Shown here in pieces: positions 9,491-21,853 of a DNA stretch of 64,000 nucleotides. Numbering within the stretch: position 1 is the stretch's first letter; every line of letters starts with the position of its first letter. Source of the DNA: Paramecium sonneborni (lineage: Eukaryota > Ciliophora > Oligohymenophorea > Peniculida > Parameciidae); the NCBI GenBank assembly GCA_905182985.1, contig CAJJDN010000033.1, forward strand, positions 490,233 to 554,232, given 5' to 3'. Made by a program: the position numbers and the translations under genes. Below the pieces are notes generated by a model. It was given only the letters and a program-made list of their open reading frames with translations. It ran no database searches and was not told the DNA's origin.

Positions 9491-11050
9491 ATGCAATAGT
9501 CTGCAGATTTAGATGTTTAGAGAATGAAAGCGAAATAAGATTTATAATCTGTAAAATATTTGGATTGAATAAGATATTTTTATTAGTTTCTCTATTTATG
9601 GGATTTTGCTTTTTATTTAATTCAAATATCTGTTTTGGATGGGATTACAAAATAATAATCGTATATGCTTGCACAACATAATTTGCCTTTTTGATATCAA
9701 GACTTCTGTCTAGCAAAGGGTAAAACTTTAAAATTTATTAATAATTAAGGATTAACTCTTATTGTTGTTTTGCCATAATGGAAAGTGCATTATTAATTAC
9801 TTATTTATTGGGGATAGTATACAATAAAGAAGTTTCACCAATAAATATCAACTTTATCAGCTACACCCTTTTAATACTACAATTTGTAATACTAGCTATT
9901 ACTGTATTGATTAGTAGATAGAGTGTGGAGAGTGAAAGACATGATCAATCTAAATAAATATAAGAAATAGTACTTCTGATATGATGTTAGTTAGTATCTG
10001 CAATTAAGAGTATAGGATCCTTATAAATTGTTTTTCTAAGTTTGAAATGGAGCAATTAAATCAATTGGTGTTGGATGCAAACTTTAGTTATAATATGGTT
10101 TAGTATTGGTACTTTAACATTAATTGAAGTATGTTTATTTATTGACTTTGTGATAAAGTGTTGCAATAATTAATTAGAGAATAAAAAATAAATAAGTAAG
10201 AATTTAATAATATAAGTTTATGGTAGTATTTGGGTTAACATAGTTTTCATAGGTTTTATTTCGACATCTTTGTTGACATTTTTGGGTTTAGGATTATTAT
10301 TAGATTATTAGATCTCTTCAATTAATTTAGGAGGATTTATATTAACAATAATTTATTACTTGCTTGAAATTTGTTTCTACATAAAGAATAGAGAAGAATT
10401 GATGTAAGAATGTAATTAAAACAAGTTCTTTTCTAAGTATCTCAGAAAATTCTTCTTAAGCCTAGAATTATGAACAAAACAATGAATAAACAAACATAAA
10501 AGATAGAATAAAATAAATTCATAAATTAAGTGTCAACAAAATACCTTAATTTATGATAAGATTATCAGCTACTTATTTTAAGAAAAAAGTAGAAAACAAT
10601 GAAATAAAGTAACAAATAGGATCAGTATTGTCTTAAGATAAGAAATTCAGATCTATAAGTTTTTCAGAAATAAAGAAAAATTAAGATATTAAAAAGTAAC
10701 CATCATAGGATTATGATGAAGAGCTAACAAAAAGATTTGATCACTTATTGTCATCTCCTCGATTAAAATTAGAGGTTAGTGAAAGTATGGGGCCAGAATT
10801 ATCAAGTAGAGGATAACCAAAATAGCCTTAGTTATGTTTGATTTGTTATGAGAAAGAAAGCAATATGATAAATTAGCCTTGTGGTCATGGGGGATTTTGT
10901 TAAGAATGTTCATAATAATTATTGTCCAAAAGCAATCTTTGTTTGTTATGTCGTAAACCAGTGACTCATACCTTAATTGTATAAGGAGTTGAAAATCGGG
11001 AAAGCTTGGTAGAAGTCATAGGTGTTTTGTAAGATGCACAGAAGTAATGA
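9491..11050 (+). CDS. Multi-pass membrane RING-finger E3 ubiquitin ligase, 497 aa
   Basis: Exons are 9491-9550, 9574-9969, 9991-10403 and 10426-11050 (introns 23, 21 and 22 nt), giving 498 codons. The start was chosen because a 23-nt intron joins MQQSADLDVQ to the first membrane helix; no ATG exists in the upstream part of the exon-2 frame. Six or more hydrophobic segments fill residues 20-280. A Ser/Lys-rich cytosolic linker follows. A C-terminal C3HC4 RING at about 435-480 (CLICYEKESNMINQPCGHGG, then C..C and CLLCRKPV) would recruit an E2. It probably ubiquitinates membrane or ER proteins, but the substrate is unknown. Confidence 0.8.
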
Positions 11051-11084
11051 TTATTAAATTGCTTTTAAATAATTTTTATAATAT

Positions 11085-12140
11085 ATGAATAATAATAGTA
11101 ATATTTTCAGGCCACCATCATGTCATAAAGTTTAAACTCCTTAATTTGCCAAAGAATAATAGCAACCTAAAAATGCAAAAGGAAATAATAGATAAGTTTT
11201 TAGAAGTATGCTAGATATATCAATCTTAATAGTCTAGACATTTAAATTAAGTCCTAATTTCAAGAATAATCTAAGTTAAATGCCTTCTACTTAAGATAGT
11301 ACCTAAATAATTAATTTTAGCATTGGAATAACGACTAGCTGATCAGACTTCAGAAATAAAATTACTTTAAAATCAAATAGCAGAGTTAAAGAAGTAAAAT
11401 GAGTTATTGGAGTAAAGATTGAGAAAGGCAAATTCAGTAATTCTTAAACTAATTTTAGACTGTTTCTGATTATTGGATTAGAGTTAAAGATACATAAACT
11501 AAACTTTAGTAGGTATCAAATAAATTTCGAAGCAGCAGAGACAAGAAAAAAATGTATAAGAGAAGAATTATTGATGCTTTAAATTACTTTTATGGTCGAT
11601 ACACGGATGCTTAATGTATGTAAAATGATGAAAATAGAATAGAATGCTCCATTTTTATAATTAGAAGAGCTTAGATAAATATTATTGCAACTTGGAATGC
11701 ATGAATCTATAGTATAAGAAATGCAATATTTAAATTAATAAGCTCAAAATTAGTTGAATGTAAATATTGACAATATGACATATGAATAAATTTTAAATCT
11801 ACAAGAAAGAATTGGGTAAGAATATATTTATTATTGAAAGCAATTAAAATGTAGGATTGACAAAGCAACAAATAAAAGAGATTCCAAAAAGAACAAAAGA
11901 AGCAAATGACAATGTGGATGAAATGTACAATTAATAATTCTATAGATGAATAGTTGTACTATTTGTTATGATCAAATTTTAACTGGAAATGTATATAGAT
12001 AGTTACCATGCAATCATATATATCATTCGAAGTGTATTAAAGCATGGCTCTTAAATCACAAAAAATGTCCAGTATGTAATATAGAAGTGATTCTTGATTG
12101 TGAACAGCATGAGAATCATGATAACTAACAATCATAATGA
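11085..12140 (+). CDS. Coiled-coil protein with C-terminal RING-H2 finger, 310 aa
   Basis: The proposed exons are 11085-11298, 11321-11436, 11459-11615, 11638-11815, 11841-11913 and 11946-12140, giving 311 codons. Introns are 22, 22, 22, 25 and 32 nt; the last begins GTG and is the least certain. The N-terminus is Gln/Asn-rich, residues about 75-115 form a coiled coil ([20 protein letters not shown]), and the C-terminal 65 residues carry a RING-H2: CTICYDQI, then [14 protein letters not shown] and CPVC. It is a soluble E3 ubiquitin ligase by pattern. It follows another RING gene on the same strand by 34 bp, but the two share no other visible similarity. Confidence 0.75.
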
Positions 12141-12192
12141 ATTAATTATATGAATTATTATTAAGACTTTGAATAATTAATATAATTTTTAT

Positions 12193-12967
12193 TCATTAGT
12201 TGATTTCTTCTTCTTCTTCGACCTTTTTGGCAAATTCCAACTTAAGATCTTTATAGAATTGAGTTAGATGAACATTAGTTATAGCAACACTATTTGAAAT
12301 AGATTTAGGTTGATTATTTTATACTGGAATGACTTAAATTATTTTATTTTTTAAAGCATTGATATATTGAATAATGGGAGCAGTGATATTGTCTGTGTTA
12401 TCAGAACAATCAATATCAGTAAGAGCTAGAATCTATATTCGATCACTAAAGTAATTGTCTCCCCACCATAGTTCAATTTCATCATCAAAGTTCTTATCCA
12501 TCAAGCAATTTAGTATGACTGTAGTTTCAACAAGTAACTATAAGTTGAAATCATATTTAATTTACTTAAATTGTTTCTTTTTATATAAATTCTTTATTTT
12601 TATTTGTATCAAGATTGGAATTAATATAATTCATATATTCATTCCTGTAATACTCTAATACTTTCGATTTTATTTTCAAAGCTTTTTCAGTAAAATGATT
12701 ATAGCTACGAATAATTAATTAAGATTTGGCTTCTATCTTATCTGCTAATATTTCACATGAATCCACCTAAATTTATTATTACTCAATTTGTTCAGCCAAA
12801 TAAGATTTAATTGGCTTAGTTCTCATCAAATTTGCCAAAGAAGTACTTTCAACAAAGTCAATTGCCTCTTTGGTAGTACTTAAACTTTAACGAATGTTCT
12901 CTTGTTTCTAAGTTTCAACTTATTTATGTATATGATTATCTTTTTGCTTGGAACATAAAAATCCCAT
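12193..12967 (-). CDS. Hypothetical protein with N-myristoylation-like start, 248 aa
   Basis: Exons are complement(12566..12967) and complement(12193..12537) with a 28-nt intron, giving 249 codons. The N-terminus MGFLCSK fits an N-myristoylation site with an adjacent Cys that could be palmitoylated, so peripheral membrane attachment is likely. The body is helical and charged; around residue 150 there is DDEIELWWGDNYF, and the C-terminus is acidic (KKVEEEEEINQ). I do not recognise the family. It starts 36 bp downstream of the stop of the TTLL-type gene on the same strand. Confidence 0.7.
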
Positions 12968-13003
12968 TTTATATAGTATTGATATTATTTAATGACTTTT
13001 TAA

Positions 13004-15355
13004 TCATATTTATCCCATGTAATCCCATAGGTTATCTTTGTCACTATATCCAGGAATAGCGTATTCGTGTAAATTCGTAAGAAAATTCTCTTGTGTAGTT
13101 TTGAACGGAGAAAATATTTTATCAATTGTTAATCTAAATGCGTCATCTAAAATTTGGTTCAATAATTTTACTTAACATTCTTGGTATTAATTTTTATAAA
13201 AGAGGACTGCTCTCTTCAATACATGGATTAGTATTTATTTCAATTAACCAAATATGACCATTTTTGTCAACCATAAAATCGTATCCAAATATTTCAAATT
13301 AGAAATCCTTGCGATCTAAAACATAAGGTACATATATCAACTGTCACGCAATTTAGAACCAGCACAATAAATTGTTTGGTGAATTAATTCCTTCATTTTT
13401 AAAACTATCCCAGCTGATGATACCTTTGTATTTCTCTATTAATTTAAATAATGTTGCAAGTCCTAAAAACTTAATTGATTTCCCAATTCATATTTACCAT
13501 AGCTTTAATGATTCTTTTAAACAGCATTATTTGTTAAATGAATATACAAAGATTTTAAATTATTAATATCAAAATTTTCACTAGCTAAACGTAGATATCT
13601 AAAATATTTAATTTATTTTACCCCTCCTTAAAAAAATAGTATTTTGATGTATGATCAACTAAAACCCAAATTCTAAAATCAAATTTTCTCCCATTATATA
13701 AAAGTGGTGCTTCTAAATATTTTTGTAAAACTATTATGCGATCGTTACAAGTAGATTAATCTATTGTAAAACTAATTTATGCTTAACCTGATTCTTTCTA
13801 AATAAACTATATAGTTTACTTTCATTTGAATCAGGATATGTTATGGTAACTCCTCTAGCTCCTTTAGATGATGATTTGTTTTTTTAATTTAAACTTCTAA
13901 GTTTACAGAATTCCTCTACTTAATTTATAAACACCCTAAGATCAGAAAATAATTATATTCCTCTTCCTCTATTAAGATCAGGAGGTTTCAATAACCAAAC
14001 ATTTTTCTGATTCCCCTCTTTCTTAATTGAAATGAAAAAATCCACAAATTTCTTTAGATCCCATTAGAGTGTTGTTGAATCAAGATTTATTGAGAATGTT
14101 ATGGGCACAAAATCATCCATATTTTTATTTATCCTCTAAAAATGCATTTTGAGATTATCATGTAATTTATTTTTATTTGAGATTTCATGATGATGTTCTA
14201 AATGATTTATGCAAACTTTCTTTTAATTAAGAGTAGAATAATTAAATCCCTTATTTGATTGTTTCCAAATAAAATTTACACTATCTATAATTTTCTATAA
14301 CTTACTTAAAACTTGTCTACTATTCTGCAAACCAACCTCTCCCTTACAAAATCCTCCTAACTAATGCACCGTTATTTCCATTTTCACAAAAGAACTACCT
14401 GTTTTTATAATTATCATTACAACAAATTATGCTGCAAATGTATTTTTCAAAAAGGCTGTCCTTGGTATTCTTTAAACAGATGATTAAGGTCTTTTTCCTT
14501 CTACTTAACTGCTTAATTTACGCTTCTCAATAGATTATTTTCTGTGAAATTGAGTACTGTTGAACAAACCAATCTTCGCCAAACCTTCTGGAGTATGTTA
14601 ACGAGGTTCTTTTGGACTGTATTTCAATTAAATAGGCTCCAATCTTTATTATTTTGTACCATACCTATTGTCTTTCAATTTCATAGCTTACAAAAACATC
14701 TGATTATTATTTATATAAAATTATCACAAAAATATCCCTCACTAAACTACTTGTCTAGATTACAAATATTCTTATAGGTATTTCTATTCATACATAGGAT
14801 CCAAAACTATATTGGGAATCTCAACATTCTATCCAGGTGCTACTGTTTATGGATTGTAATTCCCATTATAATACTCCAATTATCTGAACATTTTCTCATG
14901 TTGAATATATGTTCTAAGTCTTATGTTTTCGGAATATAAAAATGCATTTTCTTATTCCTATTGATCTTGTCTATTTCTCAATAATTAGTTCTCTGCAGTT
15001 TTCTATTGACACATTTGATATAAAGCTTGATTTTAAGTTTCAGGTATATCATTTCTTTATTATACTAATAAAGAATTTATATGTTATCTCTCTTCACTAA
15101 TCTAATGTAAATGGTCTTTTACATTTAATCCTAAATCAATTTAAATACATTACTAAATTGTTGATTAAGTTTATTCTATAATTCAGCACATTCTAGTTCC
15201 TTTTATCGGTAAAGATCCATTAAATTCTAATATTTTTAATTCATTTCTTATTATTCTAAAGCATTGCTATCTACTAATGCAGTTAAAGTTTCAACTTCAT
15301 CTACAAGAATTTATATTCTTTATAATAATTTTTACACTATGTCTTCTTAAGGCAT
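13004..15355 (-). CDS. Tubulin-tyrosine-ligase-like enzyme (probable polyglutamylase or polyglycylase) with coiled-coil N-terminus
   Basis: The catalytic half carries TTL-family ATP-grasp motifs in order: GNNGALVRRILQGRGWF, VNFIWKQ, NHLE, VWLLKPPDLNRGRGIQLF, RIIVLQKYLEAPLL, GRKFDFRIWVLVDH, YIHLTNNAVQK, FEIFGYDFMVDK and WLIEINTNPC (Mg2+ ligands). Introns that fit include a 23-nt one at KEG/YLRL, a 26-nt one before the FEIFGYDF exon and a 25-nt one after LIPRML. The frame upstream (about 14700-15355) encodes a coiled coil starting MPQEDIVQKLLQRIQ and is taken as the N-terminus, although exon joins at about 14560-14760 and 13750-13850 are unresolved. It would add Glu or Gly to axonemal or cortical tubulin. 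A separate upstream coiled-coil gene is possible. Confidence 0.75.
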
Positions 15356-15642
15356 GAATCTGTTAATTTATTTATTAAATAAATATAAATAATCACTATT
15401 GCTTAATTTTAAAAATCTTATCTTTTCATATAATAATCGTTAATTCAATTTAATAAATATTTCATACGAAACCAAACTATTTATGATAATGTTTCTTATC
15501 AATAAATTTTATTTATATATTATATTCAAATAAAAAATTTAAATACAGTTTCATATATGTGAGTAAATATAATTGCAAAAATAACTAAAAAAATAAATCT
15601 AATAATAATTTATAACCCTATTATCAACTTTACTTAAAACAT

Positions 15643-16659
15643 TCACAAATCATTTTATGTTTCCCTTATATCCAAATTTTCATTTTAAACTTCATTTTGA
15701 GTATTCCTAGAATCTTCCTCTGCTTATTTTATTAATTCACTTAAATCTGGTATAGCTCTTCTATGCAAAGGTTCCTAATTTTCAATATTATAATTTACCT
15801 ATTTGCCTTCCATCTTTTCTTTACCCCATATCAAAACATCATCAAGAGTTTATCCTGTTGCATCTGAAATATTTGTGAAATAATGAGGCTCCTAAACAAT
15901 TAAAAAAATTAATGCAAAGAATGCTATCATTCCTATAAATCGAAGAGCTATTTCCAATTTTCCATCAGTTAATCTCTAAATTGAATATAGAGGAAGAAAT
16001 GATCCTAAAAATCCATAAGACTATATTTTATTTTAATTGATATTACATCATCATTGATATTTGGCAAAATCCAAAATTCATAACCAAATAATCTTATTAT
16101 TGAATACAACAACAATCTTATTACTTATAATCCAATCAAAAATATTAGTAAATATATTGAAAACTTAAATATACCATATTTAAATGAAAAAGGCCATATT
16201 GGAAAAAGGCAGATTAAAAATACACCTATTAATATGGCTGCCAACTTTATTGAATTCATCTTATTATTGGCATCAATACTCCATGTGTAAAAACCATCTT
16301 CAATAAAAGATTAATCCTATCACATATTGAAATAATAAAACTCTAACTAAAGTCAGCTTTTTTGGCCATTTTTTCTTTGGATCATCTCTATGCCTCTCAA
16401 CTCTTATAATTATTTTGCTCTCTAACAAATATTTTGCTATTTAAGATGCATCCTTCTTTTTTTCAGTTAAAGGCACCAAATCCTTTATTTCTTCAAAATT
16501 AACTATTGTGAATTTAATAAAATCCTCTCCTTTAAAGTATTAAATCTTTCGCTAATAATTTAAATTTGCTTCCTTTAATTTAAAGCCATTATCTTTTTTG
16601 TGATAATGTTTGTATAGAGCATAAAATTATTTTTCAAACTCTTTTCTTTCTTTACTCAT
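15643..16659 (-). CDS. SEC62: Sec62, ER post-translational translocation subunit, 321 aa
   Basis: Exons are complement(16342..16659), (16047..16316) and (15643..16020); introns are 25 and 26 nt and 322 codons result. The N-terminal domain (KDASQIAKYLLESKIIIRVE, KKKWPKKL) is the cytosolic Sec62 fold. It is followed by YTWSID, then the membrane helix pair around AAILIGVFLICLFPIWPF, and the family hallmark FWILPNIND. The C-terminal part contains PHYFTNISDATG and an acidic tail. The protein acts with Sec61/Sec63 in post-translational import into the ER. The length fits the family. The third hydrophobic segment (IALRFIGMIAFFALIFLIV) is also seen. Confidence 0.88.
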
Positions 16660-17028
16660 TTACGCGTGTAAATATTAATTATATTAAAATTTTAAACATT
16701 ATAAAATTTTACTATCTTTCAAGTCCTTAAATATATTAAAAGATGATTTTTGATCAATTAAACTTTAACATGAAAGTGAATATGTAAATACTATTCTAAT
16801 TATTTAATTTAATGAATTTATAAATCATATTTGAATAATCATAATTGATATGTCTTTTTATTTGGAGTAATTATTATTAGAAATTAAGATAAATTAGTGT
16901 AAAATAATGTTCTAGTGAAAAAAAACAACAAGAATTTGAAAACAATTAGCAAATTTAATATTGAAAGGCAAGAATACCAAATTTATAATTAATTATCAAA
17001 TAATAATAAATTTTTTCCACTCTATTCT

Positions 17029-19195
17029 ATGAGTTTGGATTTAGAATATTCAGTAGATAAATATTGGAAAGTTGTATATGCATTGTTACTTTTTTTCTCA
17101 TTATGCTCAGCATCAGTCATACCAATTATATATGCATACTCTCCTAAGTGTAGACATCATCCAGCATAAATAGTTTTAATCTTATGTAAGATTTTATAAT
17201 TATATAAATATTTAGGTATATTAGAGATGATAACATGCTATTAACTATTTTTAGATAGTGTTGAGTTTTAAGAACTAATTTAATTTCTAGACAAACTTAT
17301 TAGCTATAATAAAATTAGGGAATACTATTTGTTTGGCTCAGGAACGATTTCAGATGAAACCTTATGTAAAATAAATTAATCTCTTATATTTTTTGGATTG
17401 TTAGCACAATTAAATTATTATGCAATTCTGACTTTAGATTTTATATTAACATTAACTAAACCCTTTTTAAATACAAAAATGAAACAACTTTCATATAATT
17501 TTGGAGCATGCTTAATTACAATTGTTATGTACTATTTTGAAAAAGATTAATTTGCTGATATTAGTTGCAAAAACATAGGAGTAAATGATACATCAAAAAT
17601 CTTTAAAATTCAATTATTGGTAATAGTTGTATTATTAGTTATTTCATGTTGTGTTGGAATCAAGGACTTATATAAAATGAAGAAAATTAATATCATTGTT
17701 AGAGAAAATAGGAAAAAATTATTTTTTAATCATATAGTATACTATTTTTTAATATATAATTTAGTACTTATTTTCTACTCTGCTTATAATGTGGAGTTTA
17801 CCAATCATCATAGAACTATTGAGTGAATAAGGAATAACCAAAAAACTATTAATAAGAATTTATTTTGCCATTATGCTTATTCATCGTATCATTTATATTA
17901 AAATACTTAGCAACAATTTTATTATGGATTCGCCTTCGAGAACCTTACTTCAAGAGTAGAACTATATTATTATTTGCTACATTATTTTGTAAAAAAAAAT
18001 GGAAGGAAAACAAAGAGTATTACTTTCATAAAATTCTTAGTAAAACTGTTGATGATAGTATTATGGAACAATGTTAATTACCCCTCAACAGATTGGTTTA
18101 AGAATAAACTAACTAAGAAACAGTATCAAACATTTTAAGTTCAATCCTTAAAATTGTAAGCTATGATGAAAAAATTTATGACTTACATCGATAGTGTCTT
18201 TACAAGAAGCAGTTTAAGTTTTCATCAAATAAAAGTGAGTCTTAAATAGATTAAGAATCTCCATTATTAAGTTCAATTAATTACTCGTTAGAATTAACAT
18301 TAACATTCTTGATTTAAGAGTACGCTCCAGCAGTATTTTAAGATATTAGGGAAAAAAATGGCATTTAATAGAAAATATTTTAGAATTCCTTAAGGTTAGA
18401 TCAAAATTAAGATCAAATCAAAAAGACTTAAGAATCTCTAGGGAAAAGTGGATCATTTTTCTTTTATACTTATGATAACACTTTTGTATTGAAGACAATA
18501 ACTTAATCAGAACTGAAGCTCATTTAAGATTGTATTTTACATAAGTAATTTAATTAGTTTTGGAAGATTATTACAAGTATATTATAAAAGATTAAACATT
18601 TTTGGCAAAGTTTTATGGATTGTATTCTATTAGTATAGAAGGGTTTTCCTAGATTCATTTATTACTAATGGAGAATGTTTTTTAACAAATACCTAAAGAA
18701 AGAATAGTTTATGATTTGAAAGGAAGCCTTGTGAATAGAAAATAAAATGTTAAATAAAGCCAAGTTGTTGATCTCACTAGTTCTTTTGCTTAATATCTAC
18801 CTTAACAAGGTGTTTTAAAAGATCAAAATTTCATTAAATCTACAGATATATTTATATAATTGAAACAGCTAGAAAGAGAAAAATTATTTAATATTCTAAA
18901 AGAAGATATTGATTTCCTTCTTAAAAATAATATTATGGATTATTCTTTACTTGTTGCTGTATGTAAAAATAAATACGAAAATGAAAAACGTATATATTGT
19001 AACAGTAGCAAGTGTTTTTGTTTTGGTTTGATTGACTATACCTAAAAGTTCACTTTCAAAAAGAAGTTGGAGTATTTTTATAAATTCCATGTAAAAAGGA
19101 AGGGCTAATAAATCTCATGCGTTAATCCTTAGATTTATAGTTAAAGATTTATTTCATTTATTAATAGTATAATTGCTATTAATGAATGGGCTTGA
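17029..19195 (+). CDS. Seven-TM receptor fused to phosphatidylinositol-phosphate kinase (GPCR-PIPK), about 690 aa
   Basis: Exons are 17029-17736, 17765-17822, 17857-18531 and 18558-19195 (introns 28, 34 and 26 nt), giving 693 codons. A further 30-nt in-frame intron at 17186-17215 is possible. Residues 1-280 hold seven hydrophobic segments in the style of cAMP-type receptors. The C-terminal half is a PIP kinase: GSFFFYTYDN and VLKTI (ATP-binding Lys near 468), TFLAKFYGLYSI, VYDLKGSLVNRK, NNIMDYSLLVAV, FGLIDYTQKF and the activation-loop-like KRKGQQISCVNPQIYSQRF. It would couple an extracellular signal to phosphoinositide synthesis. GPCR-PIPK fusions are known in oomycetes and Dictyostelium. The last 342 bases recur at 20053-20394 through a contig overlap. 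Confidence 0.85.
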
Positions 19196-20051
19196 AAAAT
19201 ATATATTTTTTATAAATAATTTTAAGATTATTAATTTTCTTAAAATGACAACCATTAATTAAGCTACTTTAGGAGGAGGATGTTTTTGGTGCATAGAAGC
19301 TGTATTCAAGAGCATAAAAGGTGTAAATGAAGTTTATTCTGGATATGCTGGAGGAGCTAATAAGAATACAGCTAATTACAAAGATGTTTGCAGAGGAGAT
19401 AGTGGACATGCAGAAGTTGTTTAAATTATTTATGATGAATCAAAACTTAAATATTATGATCTCTTAAAAGTATTTTTTCATTCTCACGATCCAACTACTT
19501 TAAATAGATAAGGAAATGATTAAGGACATTAATATAGATCAATCATTTTTTATCATTCTGAATAATAAAAATTAATAGCTGTTGATTTAATCAAAGAACT
19601 ATAAAGATCATATAAAAATCCCATAGTTACAGAAATTGTTGAATTTTAATAATTTTATAAAGCTGAAAATTATCATTAGAACTATTATTTTAATAATAAA
19701 AAGGAAGGCTATTGTAAAGTAGTGATCAAACCAAAATTAGAAAAAATAATCAGTTTATTTAAAGATAAAATAAAAGAGGAAATCAAATGATAATTATAAT
19801 TAAATATGAATTCAAATATTCTTTTTTTTATTATTATTATTCTCTTAAAATCTAAAAGCTAACTTTTTATTTAGATGATTAAAATTTAATTCAAAATCTT
19901 TGAATTTTTTTACTATTTTTAAATAAAAATTAAGTGTCCAAATGACCCAACATTTTTACTCAACTTATTTGAATAATATTATATAAAATAATAAATTATG
20001 AAAAGATAACTTTTGTAAGAACTTTATAATTTTGTTTTATATATCATAATC
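18854..20051. repeat. First copy of a 1198-bp direct duplication (contig overlap)
   Basis: Recurs at 20053-21250 with no difference that I could see, across a single N. It contains the last 342 coding bases of the GPCR-PIPK gene and all of MsrA. The geometry is the same as at 1603-3941, so an unmerged contig overlap is the likely cause. Confidence 0.9.
19245..19790 (+). CDS. msrA: Peptide methionine-(S)-sulfoxide reductase MsrA, 181 aa
   Basis: A single exon runs from ATG 19245-19247 to TGA 19788-19790. The catalytic motif GCFWC is at residues 12-16, with the nucleophilic Cys13. It is followed by YSGYAGG, GHAEVV, HDPTT...QGNDQGHQYRSIIF and, near the C-terminus, [11 protein letters not shown], all diagnostic of MsrA. 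It reduces methionine-S-sulfoxide in oxidised proteins, with resolving Cys from the C-terminus (GYCK) or thioredoxin. The length is typical and no targeting peptide is seen, so it is probably cytosolic. It starts 49 bp after the GPCR-PIPK stop. The second copy at 20444-20989 is part of the contig-overlap duplication. Confidence 0.92.
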
Positions 20052-20052
20052 N
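20052..20052. other. Assembly gap (single N)
   Basis: A single undetermined base separates two apparently identical 1198-bp blocks, marking a contig junction. Confidence 0.95.
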
Positions 20053-20394
20053 ATATAATTGAAACAGCTAGAAAGAGAAAAATTATTTAATATTCTAAAA
20101 GAAGATATTGATTTCCTTCTTAAAAATAATATTATGGATTATTCTTTACTTGTTGCTGTATGTAAAAATAAATACGAAAATGAAAAACGTATATATTGTA
20201 ACAGTAGCAAGTGTTTTTGTTTTGGTTTGATTGACTATACCTAAAAGTTCACTTTCAAAAAGAAGTTGGAGTATTTTTATAAATTCCATGTAAAAAGGAA
20301 GGGCTAATAAATCTCATGCGTTAATCCTTAGATTTATAGTTAAAGATTTATTTCATTTATTAATAGTATAATTGCTATTAATGAATGGGCTTGA
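20053..20394 (+). pseudogene. Duplicated 3' end of the GPCR-PIPK gene (assembly copy)
   Basis: Open from the gap to TGA at 20392-20394, encoding the same kinase C-terminal sequence as 18854-19195 (LKQLEREKLFNILKED...IMDYSLL). It lacks the receptor and the N-terminal kinase lobe. It is probably an artefact of contig overlap and not a real truncated gene. Confidence 0.8.
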
Positions 20395-20443
20395 AAAATA
20401 TATATTTTTTATAAATAATTTTAAGATTATTAATTTTCTTAAA

Positions 20444-20989
20444 ATGACAACCATTAATTAAGCTACTTTAGGAGGAGGATGTTTTTGGTGCATAGAAGCT
20501 GTATTCAAGAGCATAAAAGGTGTAAATGAAGTTTATTCTGGATATGCTGGAGGAGCTAATAAGAATACAGCTAATTACAAAGATGTTTGCAGAGGAGATA
20601 GTGGACATGCAGAAGTTGTTTAAATTATTTATGATGAATCAAAACTTAAATATTATGATCTCTTAAAAGTATTTTTTCATTCTCACGATCCAACTACTTT
20701 AAATAGATAAGGAAATGATTAAGGACATTAATATAGATCAATCATTTTTTATCATTCTGAATAATAAAAATTAATAGCTGTTGATTTAATCAAAGAACTA
20801 TAAAGATCATATAAAAATCCCATAGTTACAGAAATTGTTGAATTTTAATAATTTTATAAAGCTGAAAATTATCATTAGAACTATTATTTTAATAATAAAA
20901 AGGAAGGCTATTGTAAAGTAGTGATCAAACCAAAATTAGAAAAAATAATCAGTTTATTTAAAGATAAAATAAAAGAGGAAATCAAATGA
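20444..20989 (+). CDS. msrA: MsrA, duplicated copy
   Basis: Same sequence as 19245-19790 (GCFWC, GHAEVV, GHQYRS motifs). It lies in the second copy of the contig-overlap block, so it should not be counted as a second gene unless long reads show a true tandem duplication. Confidence 0.8.
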
Positions 20990-21451
20990 TAATTATAATT
21001 AAATATGAATTCAAATATTCTTTTTTTTATTATTATTATTCTCTTAAAATCTAAAAGCTAACTTTTTATTTAGATGATTAAAATTTAATTCAAAATCTTT
21101 GAATTTTTTTACTATTTTTAAATAAAAATTAAGTGTCCAAATGACCCAACATTTTTACTCAACTTATTTGAATAATATTATATAAAATAATAAATTATGA
21201 AAAGATAACTTTTGTAAGAACTTTATAATTTTGTTTTATATATCATAATCTTTTGATGATTAATTTTTTTCTTATTAACCAGATTATTTCTAATAAATTA
21301 TTATTAATTTACTAAAATTAATTCATTGATTAATTATATTATTCAGATCAAAATTGTTTAAACAAACCTTTTTTATTAAAATGGTTCATTAGACATAAAG
21401 TTTGTAAAAAATTAAATTTTTTTATTATAATTTATTATTTCTAACCTAATT

Positions 21452-21853
21452 ATGAGATTTATAAGACCTTTAGAAACTAGATTTTTCAAGCATAAAATTA
21501 ACTATTGGGTTTATGTATATTTTATTGGTAGAATTTAAATTAAACTGATGAAAATACCTGAAATTCAAACATTATTTTTTTTGAAAAATACAAGAAAAAA
21601 AAAGTTAGAGCTTTTAAGAACAATATATTAATAGTCTTAAAGAAGCATTCTATTAAATATAATAGATTTTGAAAACAATTAACTTTATCAGAAATAAATA
21701 TTATAAATCTTTAATTAAAAAATAATGTAAAAAAAACACAAAATATTGAATAATCTTGATTACGAAATTTCATTTAGAGGTCAATTCATTATTGTTTTTT
21801 TTACAAATAATTTCCTTTGTATTACTTGTTGTCATCTAAAAATTCTTCTTTGA
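21452..21853 (+). CDS. Doubtful ORF, 133 aa
   Basis: Open from ATG 21452-21454 to TGA 21851-21853 with no intron. The product begins MRFIRPLETRFFKHKIN, is rich in Lys, Ile, Leu and Phe, and shows no domain. The surrounding 1.2 kb (21251-22518) has no other candidate. ORFs of this size arise by chance when only TGA stops translation, so this is listed mainly to describe the interval. Confidence 0.25.

Larger units (their letters stand above)
20053..21250. repeat. Second copy of the 1198-bp duplication
   Basis: Apparently identical to 18854-20051 and continuous with unique sequence on its right side. Confidence 0.9.
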
